Shown here: one piece after another, positions 1-8,452 of the stretch
How positions within the stretch are numbered: the stretch's first letter is position 1
How the letters are laid out: each line of letters starts with the position of its first letter
Source: Botryococcus braunii
Lineage: Eukaryota; Chlorophyta; Trebouxiophyceae
Assembly: GCA_002005505.1 (NCBI GenBank)
Contig: MVGU01001952.1
Coordinates: 2,501-15,000, forward strand
Reading direction: 5' to 3'
Length of the DNA: 12,500 nucleotides
Position numbers and translations under genes: made by a program
The notes under the pieces: generated by a model
Seen by the model: only the letters and a program-made list of their open reading frames with translations
What the model was told of the DNA's origin: nothing
Database searches by the model: none

Positions 1-150
1 ATGAAAACTCGCACTTCGCCTCCCACGCCGACACTCATACAAGAAGCTCCCAGCTCGCAGCCCCAGTGAACATGCCCCGGCAACTGCTCTACGCCCGTTG
101 GGTGGGGGGGGGAGGGAGGGGTCAACAAACCCGACAGATTGTTCTACGCG

Positions 151-425
151 AGGAACCTGGAGCCCCGGGGCCCCCCGGGCGGGCGGGGTAGGGAAGGGAG
201 ATGGGAGGAACCTGGGGCCCCGGGGCCCCCGGGCGGGCGGGGTAGGGGAGGGAGATGGGAGGAACCTGGGGCCCCGGGGCCCCCCGGGCGGGCGGGGTAG
301 GGGAGGGAGATGGGAGGAACCTGGGGCCCCGGGGCCCCCGGGCGGGCGGGGTAGGGGAGGGAGATGGGAGGAACCTGGGGCCCCGGGGCTCCCCGTAGGC
401 GGGCGGGGTAGGGGAGGGAGATGGG
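151..425. repeat. GC-rich minisatellite, five units of 54-57 bp
   Basis: Five head-to-tail units start at 151, 206, 260, 315 and 369, with lengths 55, 54, 55, 54 and 57. Each begins AGGAACCTGG and ends GGGAGATGGG. Each holds a C/G block close to the 16-bp perfect palindrome GGGGCCCCGGGGCCCC, followed by a G-run series (GGGCGGGCGGGGTAGGGG) that matches the four-run pattern of intramolecular G-quadruplexes. The first and last units carry the most differences; the three middle ones are nearly identical apart from one C. Because most units are not multiples of 3, the reading frame changes from unit to unit. The open frame that crosses the array is therefore a result of stop-poor GC-rich sequence and not a repeat protein. 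The block ends directly at a telomere-like GGTTAGGGTT (427-436). Confidence 0.95.
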
Positions 426-436
426 AGGTTAGGGTT

Positions 437-884
437 CCTTCCTTTGCACCGGCCGTGTTGCTGTTGGCTGAAGAGTTTAAGCTCGTTCTAAGGGAGACCT
501 GCTTCATGCGTGCAGGTGTCTCTTGGGTCAGAACGCATCATCTCTTGGGTAGACTTCCAAAGATGAGTGCGAGGAGAGGTGGGGAGGGGATTAGGGTTAG
601 GGTTGAAATTCAAGATTCCCACAGTGGTGCTGGGCACTCCAACGAGGTCAAATCCGTGAGGAATTTCGGCGCCAGAATTCCTTTCCTTTCGATTTGGGAC
701 GATCCCGCTCGTGGCAAATTTCAGACTGAAATGTGACCTTGTCGGAGTTGCTAGTGGTACGTTCACGTACCCCTGCCACAGGGGGCCTGCGGCTTATTTT
801 GGCACTGGAATTGTGGGATTTCACAAGGTAGCAGGCACCTGGCAATGGGGGGTTGGTGGTCTTGGATGAGTACTCGCTCACAGT
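437..884. other. Unassigned spacer with telomere-like motif
   Basis: I see no supportable gene here. Open frames on both strands are short, begin at non-ATG or random sites and show no recognisable domain. The one notable element is TTAGGGTTAGGGTT at 591-604, preceded by GGGGA. AGTACTCG occurs twice near the right end (869-876 and 883-890), just before the next tandem repeat. Confidence 0.5.
591..604 (+). repeat. Short interstitial telomere-like repeat
   Basis: Two tandem TTAGGG units plus a partial third, preceded by GGGGA. The block GGGGATTAGGGTTA recurs in reverse orientation near 12373-12386. TTAGGG is the telomere repeat of many eukaryotes; in this mid-contig setting it is an interstitial copy or a motif with another role. 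Confidence 0.7.
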
Positions 885-1240
885 ACTCGTAGTTATGACC
901 AGTTTGGACCCTCTGTGAGTATGGGCCAGGATTTCATACCTCCACTAAGGTGGACTTGACCAAGCAATGATCCACACGACTCGTAGTCACAAACCAGGTT
1001 TAAGCGCTCTGTGAGTATGCGGTCAGGAATTCATACCTCCGTCACATGTGGACTTGAACAAACAAATGAAACACACGACCCGGTATTCACAAACCAGGTT
1101 TCAAGCGCTCTTTGAGTATGGTGCCAGAGATCGTTACCTCCTCCATACGTGGAACTGAAGAAGCATTGATTCACAGGACTCGTAGTTATGACCAGATTTG
1201 GGTCCTATGAGAGTACGGGGCCAGAAATTCATACCTCCAC
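885..1240. repeat. Degenerate tandem repeat, unit 94-100 bp, about 3.6 copies
   Basis: Units begin at 885, 979, 1078 and 1178; the last is cut at about 1240, where GC-rich sequence starts. Shared landmarks in order are ACTCGTAGT, ACCAGRTTT or a close variant, GAGTATG, CCAG or TCAGGAATTCATACCTCC, a GTGGACTTGA block (GTGGAACTGA in unit 3), and a CACACG or CACAGG end. Lengths of the full copies are 94, 99 and 100 bp. Copies have diverged by many substitutions and small indels, so this is an old array. No coding role is apparent. Confidence 0.85.
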
Positions 1241-1576
1241 CATGGGCGCAGACGCAGCAGGTACCAGCGGGTGGCTGGAGACAGGCGCCTGCACTGTACT
1301 GCCTGCGCTGGAAAGGGAAGGGTTGGCGCTGCTCAGGCGGTATTCCAGATCCCGCAGGACGGCATCCAGGCTCCCGAAGCCCGCGGGGACCTGCAGCTTA
1401 CCGGAGGTTGCGACGCCAGGGGACGGGCCACTGGCCGCTTGTACTGCCGGACCACTGCGGCGCAGGTACGCCCGTGCCGTGGCGTCTGAGACGGAGCTGG
1501 CCATGCTTGGCGTACAGTTTGGCAGTACGATTCCCAAGCCCTGCTGCAACGGGCCCTCGGAGAGCATGGGGTTTGC
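1235..1576 (-). CDS. Possible internal exon of an unrecognised protein (minus strand)
   Basis: On the minus strand a stretch of exactly 342 bp (114 codons) lies between a polypyrimidine-rich acceptor (CTCCTCCTGCAG, ending at 1577) and a donor-like GAG|GTATGA (GT at 1234-1233). The frame is open throughout and both boundaries are phase 0. The predicted peptide is rich in Ser, Ala, Pro and Leu, with a segment GFGSLDAVLRDLEYRLSS that could be a short amphipathic helix. I recognise no family. Doubts are real: the plus strand is also open across the region in more than one frame, as GC-rich DNA often is, and the donor lies inside the last unit of the neighbouring tandem repeat, whose other units carry the same GGAGGTA. 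No partner exon is visible. Confidence 0.25.
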
Positions 1577-1703
1577 CTGCAGGAGGAGATTACAGATTAG
1601 GGTGGCATAGGGCCCTAGTCATTAGGGAAAGGCACCAACTCGTCGGTCTTTCCAGTGTTTCCAGTGGGACATAGCTGTGGCTCCTTACAGACCCTGTTGA
1701 TTA

Positions 1704-1706
<3 letters not shown>

Positions 1707-1780
<74 letters not shown>
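1707..1780. repeat. (GT)37 microsatellite
   Basis: A pure GT run of 74 bp with no interruptions, flanked by TTATGC and CCCATCACG. Perfection at this length implies recent expansion. Such alternating purine-pyrimidine tracts can form Z-DNA. Confidence 0.98.
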
Positions 1781-1783
<3 letters not shown>

Positions 1784-4304
1784 ATCACGAAATGCATTTC
1801 CAGACGTTCCAGGCAACAAACAATGAAGCCTATATTCTGAACCTACGGGAAAACTGAATCAATGCAATCTTGCCAGCTTTGACAAGATATAGTTATCAGT
1901 TATGTTCCTTATAGCTTTTGCAACGATTGTTTGTACCTAAACCAACACGCATATGAGATTGTGACCTGTAACGCAACAAAGTATATCCCAATCCACACTC
2001 TTTATACTCGTGATAAGTGATATGCTGTATTGTCCTCTTCGCCACTGCTATTTGCACAGGAGAGACCAAGCTTAACGCACATCCAGGGAAACCAAATGCC
2101 TGTCACCCAGTGTCCTAGATTGATTCTCCCAATTGTCTCCCCAATAACACCCACACCATTGAATATGCTAGGAAGGCATGCAAGGCCAGTTTTGGATACG
2201 TGCTCAGGGTGCTCAGATTTGAGATGTCAGGAATAACAACAACATGATGAAGGTACAACAACGGTTACCAGCGTTGTACGCTGCCGTTAAGTTAAGAGAG
2301 GCAGATCCACAGGGACTCAGGGCATCATGGGATGCCTTTAAGCTCAAGGGAGAGCAATGCATACAAGGATGAGAATCCTAGTGAAGTTTTGTGCTGTCAA
2401 TTGTGCGGTTTTCTGTTCAATCACCTGCACTTTGTTATTTGAACTCCACTTCCCTGGAGTGGAGCAGTCATAAGCCAGCTGCTATTGGATTCAAATTGAT
2501 GTTGTGAATGATCACATTTAACCGAGATGATAATGGAAGCAAGTTACCTTGGATAAGGACTCGAGCGAGTACCCGCTTTGGGCAGCAATCGATTGAATGG
2601 TATCCCCAGACTTTGTGTAGAGTACGCATGTTGGTTTGCCGAAAGTTAGAGCTGGTTCTGAGCTGGCTCCTGCACCATCAGGCCTTGTTTCCTTGGGAAC
2701 TGTTACACGGGACTGCTACAGCACAGTTGGGAGGAACTGGCGATAGGGCTGGGGCCAAGCGCACAAGAGCATCTCTTCTATGTGTTACTAGTACATTGAG
2801 AGACTGAACAATGATTAATTATTAATATGTGAGATACAAAAAAATGGATATATCTTCAAAAACATATGAATAATCCGGAACTGACGGTGAGCCGATGTCC
2901 AGTGGGCCGTGCGTACCTGCTACCACAATTGACAGTGCTGAGACCACGGCAGTGGTGAAAAAACTACTGGTGGATCTTACAGTATGTTCTGCACCCACAT
3001 CACCCAGGTGGTCCGCAATCAGTCCAAGTGCATGTCAAGTACAAGGATCCCGTCCAACGACCACATACTCAACTGAAGCGTACATAATTGGAAAGATAAG
3101 AAGGTATTAAGACCTGAATTGGCTTAACTTAGCTTACTGGTCGTGACAAGGCCTTTACCTGGCATGTTGACCAGACGTGAAACGACCATCGACGTTAGGT
3201 GGGAACTAGTTTCTACCGGTAAAACTTTGCTTCAAATGACATTACACGATCAAAACATAAATACAAGACAATCAAGTATAATAGCTACTGCCGTGCATTA
3301 AAAAGCTGTTCGTCATTCAGATGCTTGTTTCACGGTTTTACGCCTAAGTCGAGTCGCGCGGACTTGTCCAATGTCCAGTCGACAGCTGCCACCGTGGCAG
3401 CGCTTTGGGTGTCGTATAGGCCTTGTGGCCGTACTGCCATTTCGCCACCTCGGATCCGGTGTCTGATGTGTTGGCCAGGTGGCATGAATTACAAGCCCTG
3501 TCATTTGAACTCCCTGCGGATCGCAGGCTGCAATGTATTTTTGTCGTCCTTACCGAAGCACAAAACGGACTCTGGCGAAGTAGTCTACTCAGGTCAATCG
3601 CCAGTCTCTTCTATATACCTGAAATTTATAGGGCTGACGTCGTTCTGACAAAGAGCCTATCTGCTATGAACGCGCAACCGTCCTTTCCGAATCACGCTGT
3701 CCACGTCAAGGAGCCGGTAGACAGCCCCCCCGCCTGGTGGGGATTCCCTTGTCCAGCAAGTGGAAACCAATATCACGAGGCCGCAACATCTCGATCGAGT
3801 CATTCTTTAGTACGGGGAGGACGTTGGCTCTGCTTGGTAAGCGTGATGTAAGGCGCGGACCCAAACCTCTCAGGTGTTGGGGACGTTGCAGGGCCGTGTC
3901 GTAGTGTAACATTTCAACTTATTTTAAATCTTGAGTGTCTCCATTCGATTGGACTAGTGGAAGCGTCAATGGGAAGAAGAAGTTCTCCGATGGGCTACGA
4001 TAATGATATATAGACAGCTCCGCCTCCACCTTTTCTGTTTGAAATTCCTGACCAAAAAATCAGAATGTAATAATAACGATCAAAAAATGAAATCTTTGTC
4101 AAGGATGATGGACAGCTGCTGCCACCAAAGCGACATGACGATGGGGGACTACTGGCATCAAGATTCATGAACAGCTGGAACTGTTGGACTAGTTCCTGCT
4201 TTAGTCTCCTTCATGAAATTTTGGACACCATCAGCTCTTCTGTGGCCATTGCTAGACGCACGCCCTGACCAGTCCTGCCACACGTGCTCTCGGAAGCAAA
4301 GTCA
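1781..4304. other. About 2.5 kb with no supportable gene
   Basis: This stretch is moderately AT-rich, with an especially AT-rich patch around 2810-2880. The longest open frames are 99 codons (plus, from 2508), 107 codons (plus, from 3325) and 142 codons (plus, from a TTG at 3423). None has a domain, codon bias or splice boundaries that convince me. The 3310-3900 part is more GC-balanced and could be a worn coding or transposon remnant, but I cannot identify it. No RNA gene, minisatellite or mobile-element end was seen. Confidence 0.5.
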
Positions 4305-4349
4305 TGTGTGTGTGAGTGTGAGTTTGTGAGTGCGTGTGTGTGTGTGTGT

Positions 4350-4411
<62 letters not shown>

Positions 4412-4423
4412 GTGTGTGTGTTG

Positions 4424-4503
<80 letters not shown>

Positions 4504-4550
4504 TTGTGTGTGCGCACGCGCGCGTGTGTATGTGTGTGCGCATTCGTGTG
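4305..4550. repeat. Long interrupted GT-rich microsatellite
   Basis: About 245 bp dominated by GT, with perfect runs at 4355-4408 (54 bp) and 4431-4502 (72 bp). They are separated by an imperfect block containing GAGGG and TTGGTGTGAG, and there is a CG-alternating stretch (GCGCACGCGCGCG) near 4512-4524. The mix of perfect and worn parts suggests repeated expansion of an old tract. Confidence 0.97.
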
Positions 4551-4585
4551 GATGGGAGCGCATGTTGAGTTCTTGAGGCCCCCGA

Positions 4586-4598
4586 GGGGGGGGGGGGG
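4586..4598. repeat. G13 homopolymer in a G-rich stretch
   Basis: Thirteen G residues preceded by CCCCCGA and followed by AGGGGAGGGAG. Length calls in such runs are error-prone, so open frames crossing it are unreliable. Confidence 0.9.
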
Positions 4599-4691
4599 AG
4601 GGGAGGGAGCTATTGGCAGCCAAGTGCCTGTAACGTTCAGGCAACAAATGTCTACCAAAACTTTGTATTTCTTTCGGGATGCTTAAGTGCT

Positions 4692-4935
4692 ATGGAGGCC
4701 CAGTGGAGACAACGAGGCAGGCCGCCTCCAGTGTCAGCAGGGTTTGGATTAGGTCACTCCATGACCACACCTCTGCGCAGCCCTGCCAGGGCTTTGCGGA
4801 GCTTAACCTGGGAATTGCATATCCTGCAAATGGCTGAGCTGCAAGTGGGAAGCCTCAACATGGGAGGTGCCTTGAGGCGGGACCACTTCCAACATCCGGA
4901 CAGCTCCGACAAGGCGCCAGTATCAGGAAAGTGCA
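4692..4935. other. Left flank of the 15-bp array, with matching block on the right
   Basis: A plus frame opens at an ATG at 4692 and runs into the 15-bp array, but I see no recognisable protein in the roughly 80 codons before the repeats. The block CCTGCAAATGGCT at 4823-4835, followed by GAGCTGCAAGTGGGAAGCCT, resembles sequence on the far side of the array (5647-5692), where CCTGCAAATGGCT recurs and GTTGGGAAGCCTCA precedes it. The array may thus have grown inside a diverged duplication. Confidence 0.5.
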
Positions 4936-5669
4936 TAAGCTGCAGTTGGGTAAGCTGCAATTGGGTAAGCTGCAATTGGGTAAGCTGCAACTGGGTAAGC
5001 TGCAATTGGGTAAGCTGCAACTGGGTAAGCTGCAATTGGGTAAGCTGCAACTGGGTAAGCTGCAATTGGGTAAGCTGCAACTGGGTAAGCTGCAATTGGG
5101 TAAGCTGCAACTGGGGAAGCTGCAATTGGGTAAGCTGCAGTTGGGTAAGCTGCAATTGGGTAAGCTGCAACTGGGTAAGCTGCAATTGGGTAAGCTGCAA
5201 TTGGGTAAGCTGCAATTGGGTAAGCTGCAATTGGGTAACTGCAACTGGGTAAGCTGCAACTGAGTAAGCTGCAACTGGGTAAGCTGCAGTTTGGTAAGCT
5301 GCAAGTGGGTAAGCTGCAATTGGGCAAGCTGCAACTGGGTAAGCTGCAACTGGGTAAGCTGCAGTTTGGTAAGCTGCAAATTGGTAAGCTGCAATTGGGT
5401 AAGCTGCAACTGGGTAAGCTGCAACTGGGTAAGCTGCAGTTTGGTAAGCTGCAAATTGGTAAGCTGCAAATGGGTAAGCTGCAATTGGGTAAGCTGCACT
5501 TGGGTAAGCTACAACTGGGTAAGCTGCAATCAGCTAAGCTGCAATTGGGTAAATTGCAATTGGGTAAGCTGCGATTGGATATGCCGCGATTGGATAAGCT
5601 GTGAGTGGGTAAGCTGCAATTGATAAAGCTACAATTGGGTAAGCTGCAGTTGGGAAGCCTCAGCCTGGG
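4936..5669. repeat. 15-bp minisatellite, 49 units, with higher-order periods
   Basis: The unit consensus is TAAGCTGCAAYTGGG. The array holds 49 units over 734 bp, all 15 bp long except one of 14 bp at 5236-5249. In the left part AACTGGG and AATTGGG endings alternate (about 4966-5130), giving a 30-bp period. From 5265 to 5489 a five-unit pattern repeats three times (5265-5339, 5340-5414, 5415-5489), giving a 75-bp period. Units decay after about 5520. As 15 is a multiple of 3, five of the six frames are free of stops within a consensus unit; they would read as pentapeptide repeats (for example VSCNW and GKLQL on plus; QLQLT, PNCSL and PIAAY on minus). The sixth frame has TAA in every unit. I see no flanking gene that would make any of these frames coding, and treat it as a satellite. 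Confidence 0.95.
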
Positions 5670-5835
5670 AAGTGCGCAACCTGCAAATGGCTAAGGTGAA
5701 ATTGGGTAAACTGCGTAATAACTTATAAGCTTGTACTTATAAGTGTATAAGCTGCGATTGGGTAAGCGGCCAATGGGTAAGCTGCATTTGGGAAGCCTTA
5801 GCATAAGCTGCATTTGGTTTCCTATTTTGGGTAGG
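5670..5835. repeat. Decayed tail of the 15-bp minisatellite
   Basis: Scattered remnants of the same unit continue here: AAATTGGGTAAACTGCG, ATAAGCTGCGATTGGGTAAG, CCAATGGGTAAGCTGCAT and ATAAGCTGCATTTGG. Spacing is irregular, with insertions such as an AT-rich piece near 5717-5747. This looks like the older edge of the array. Confidence 0.75.
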
Positions 5836-6020
5836 ATCTTCCAACTTGGAAGGCAACATGCTACCCAGGCCAGGCAGCAACTGGTAATGCCAGGCAGCAA
5901 GCCATTCGCGCAAATGGGTTCGTGCGGTGTACGCCCTGCACATTCGCCGTCGTGGCCCTTTGTGAGGGATCCCCATCCATCGATGTAGCGCTGCCCTGTC
6001 ACATGACCCAACATTTACAG

Positions 6021-6270
6021 AGGCGCGATGTCGTCGCAAAGGGTCGGTGCTTATGTGGGTTGAAGCCGCGCAGCTTCATGCCCGAGAGCTGGAGCTGTAC
6101 CGCCACATCATTCAGAACCCCAGACCAGCATGTTCGGAGCTCCAGGCACTCGAGCACGTGATGAGCTCACTCGTCGGGCAGGGCGGTTGCCCTGTCTGGA
6201 TCTGCGGGATAGCCACCTTCAAAGGGAGGCCGATACCCGTCCCCGCCTTCACCACCTCCCAGGATGAGGG
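6021..6270 (+). CDS. Candidate exon of an unrecognised protein
   Basis: A plus-strand open segment follows an acceptor-like CATTTACAG (AG at 6019-6020). The same frame is open from just after a TGA near 5961 to about 6300. GC is high at third codon positions. The peptide has a helix-like charged part (EAAQLHARELELYRHII, then SELQALEHVM) and a more compact part (GGCPVWICGIATFKGRPIPV), unlike chance translation of a repeat. The right boundary is unclear: a GT lies at 6270-6271 at the start of GTTTGGGGTTAG. An ATG at 6047 could be an internal Met or a start. I do not recognise the family. Another plus frame is also open over part of this stretch, with a less protein-like composition. Confidence 0.45.
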
Positions 6271-6303
6271 TTTGGGGTTAGCTAACCCCCATAGGGTTTA
6301 GGG
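6268..6303. repeat. Telomere-like motifs with a perfect 16-bp palindrome
   Basis: GGGTTTGGGGTTAG is followed by CTAACCCCC and then TAGGGTTTAGGG (6292-6303). Positions 6274-6289 form GGGGTTAGCTAACCCC, identical to its own reverse complement, so two telomere-like units meet head to head. It lies directly after the exon candidate at 6021-6270. Confidence 0.85.
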
Positions 6304-6703
6304 TGCCTGTGCGACTTTGTACTTGGGGGTTGGGGGGAGGATGGGGGGGGGGGGGTGAGCACGGAAAAAAAGGGGGCGTTTTCGGAGTTTCGGGGACTTT
6401 CGAGAGTTTCGCGTGTCTTGCAGGTCTTTGGTTTTTTAGGGTTCTCAGCCGGCGTGGGCAACCATGCACAGCTGGAGGCCACCAAAACTGTGCCAAGGCA
6501 TTGCTGTGGCAATGCATTGTTTGTCCCACTGCCCCTGGTATAGGCATCCACAACTTTTTTTCCAATGCTCCCGATCGGGGACCTCTGACACTAAGGGCTC
6601 CTCGGGGGAGCGATCTACATCGCCCTCTGTCAGCGCGTGATCAGGAGGGTGGAGTACGGTGTACATCATACCACGTAGCCAGCGTGGCTATGGGGTGTAC
6701 CCA

Positions 6704-7129
6704 TGCTGGATGTACCGATTCGGAAATGTCCCCAGCTACGGCCCGGTTGACCACGCCGAGAAGGCTATCCAATAAGAGGTCTGAGCCACCAACCGATAAG
6801 ACATGTTTGGAGTGTAATGCTATCAAGCCATCCCGCCCGCTAGCGGTACGGCCCCTGGGTGAGAAGGTTTTGAGGGCAGCCAGAAGTTCTTCCACTTGGG
6901 CAAGTTCACGGTGAGGGGCCTGGGCTGGCGGGGCGCCAATGGGAAGCGGTTGCATAGGATGAAGCGCTTCCAATGCAGCACAGGTGGCAGGCGTAGCTGA
7001 AGCGGTGGTGCCGTGCCCAAGCATCCGAACTGCCGCCGAGAAGTTGCCATCTGCAACCTTGCGCAAGACGCGCGGCAAGAGCCGCGCGTCGTCCAATTGG
7101 CGGGATGGGGGTTGTGCCAAAAGGCGCTG
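6704..7129 (-). pseudogene. Relic of a retrotransposon reverse-transcriptase protein (N-terminal part)
   Basis: The minus frame, open from 7258 to 6641, contains a segment that looks like the region just ahead of the catalytic domain in reverse transcriptases of algal and invertebrate retroelements. In order: a basic helix ending RVLRKVADGNFSAAVRML (about 7069-7019), a variable Pro-rich linker, AQVEELLAALKTF, then SGRDGLIALHSKHVL, which corresponds to the usual GPDGL...HL motif, then LLLDSLLGVVNRAVAGDIS, matching the common leucine-rich 'LVNLVLAGxxP' helix. The next expected block (a short basic stretch leading to the first catalytic Asp) is missing; the frame drifts and stops. No YxDD motif is seen. 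This is a truncated, probably dead insertion, antisense to the candidate exons. The family call rests on pattern memory, not a search. Confidence 0.6.
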
Positions 7130-8452
7130 TTGCCTGGAGTTCATCGATATCCTCATCCAACTAAAGCACGGGCACGACGGAGAACGTGCTGCGCAAACCC
7201 CTCCCCCCGCGGCCTGCGAGGAGGGGTTAAGACTGCACATGCACATCGGAAGGATCAACCCAAGCTCGGATCCGGAGACCAGCTTCTTTTCCAGATTAGC
7301 TTATTTTTTCGGTCGAAGATCCTCAATTGAAACACTTTTCAGAAACCATTTTGGAATAGCCCAGAAGATTGATTTCAAGCCGCTTGAATCAAGCGGCCTG
7401 TACGAAGCGAAATGCCATCGTCGAATTCCCGAATATGATGTCCTGCATCCGGTCCAACCGCACAATGTAGCACACATCAGAAAAGTCGATCAAGAATTAC
7501 TAGTTTGATCCGTCTTGACTTCACCCACCTTCCCAATTCCACCCACCTCCACAAGTCAAAGGTTGTGCCTACACGTATTTGGAGAACTTATTGCATCCTG
7601 CTGTGGGTGGTTGTTGGTGGGCGCTTGGTCCGGTTGCGCAATCGAGTGCGCAGCGAATGTTCGATTGTGGCTTGAAAGGGTGGGCCTGTCATTGTATATG
7701 GGGCAATAATTTAGGTATACAGACGTGGTAGAAAATCTACATGATAGCTGTTTCACACCTTTGCGTGATATCCTTTGGCGTTCGAGCGCTTGTCGAGTTA
7801 GGGCATAAGTCAATAGGACTGCCGTCTAATTGTGGCTGACGGCAAAGTTTCAAAGCATGGAACGGGTACATGTTTTGAAAAAGCCAGGTAATTATCTGGT
7901 AGGCGTACACGGTTAACCGTATGGTTGTCAAGAAGCCGTGTACTGCGTATGTTCTGGTGTTCCTGAGCGTAACCCTAGTAAGACAAGCCTTGGGAGACTG
8001 CGGCAATGCCCAGTACACCATACTTGATCCTATTCCACCTTCTTCACATTCACGGGGAGCTATCCAAAGCGCCGTGTTGCGGACCATGTGGAAGGCTTGG
8101 GATCCCAGGGCATACCTTAATTGGCGAAACGTCCCAGTCAAAGGTAATGAGAAAACCTTCCGACTCACATTGTTGTTGTCAGGTGCACGTTGTTTCTTTC
8201 AGATGCACGTTGCAGGGGTTTGACGAAACTAAAAATATGTTTCGTGGGACACCCCACGGTTCTGAACCAGCAAACCCAACAAGCATGGCTTCACATTGTT
8301 ATTCCTGTCCTTGAACGAAAAGTTCCTTGTACATCATTCAGGATATCTAGCCTTAGGTAAGATTTAGACGGGCCTCAAGCGTTCCCATCCTTAACCTTAC
8401 CCAAGAAAGAAAGATAGGAAGAAAGAATGAAACCTTGGCCAAGAACCATGTA
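7130..8452. other. About 1.3 kb with no supportable gene
   Basis: The right part is AT-richer. There is a 143-codon minus frame (8168-7737) and a 100-codon plus frame (7921-8223). The plus frame begins with a hydrophobic stretch (YVLVFLSVTLV) that resembles a signal peptide, but the two overlap antisense, neither has a domain I know, and neither has convincing codon bias. A 19-bp inverted repeat, GCCGCTTGA-A-TCAAGCGGC, lies at 7379-7397. A purine-rich patch of GAAAGAAAG type lies near 8405-8430. Confidence 0.45.

Noticed and set aside
1..69. Short frame from the window edge (22 codons and a stop)
   Set aside because: Too short to judge. It could be the tail of an exon lying to the left, but nothing in the sequence decides this.
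591..604. True chromosome end
   Set aside because: Only about two TTAGGG units, embedded in ordinary sequence on both sides.
98..736. 212-codon plus-strand open frame across the G-rich minisatellite
   Set aside because: It starts at TTG, the repeat shifts frame from unit to unit, and GC-rich sequence has few stops. No recognisable protein content.
3325..3851. Overlapping 107- and 142-codon plus frames
   Set aside because: The longer begins at TTG right after a stop. No domain or splice boundary; at most an unidentifiable remnant.
4211..4686. Cys-Val or Thr-His repeat proteins
   Set aside because: Translations of a GT/AC microsatellite.
4754..5623. Pentapeptide-repeat proteins (VSCNW, GKLQL, QLQLT, PNCSL, PIAAY) in several frames
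   Set aside because: Any 15-bp array without a stop gives this in most frames at once. There is no flanking domain, signal or codon bias, and the 1-bp deletion at 5236-5249 breaks the plus frames.
7921..8223. Possible small secreted protein with a signal-peptide-like start
   Set aside because: Only the hydrophobic start is suggestive. It overlaps an antisense frame of greater length, lacks a recognisable mature domain, and has no codon bias.
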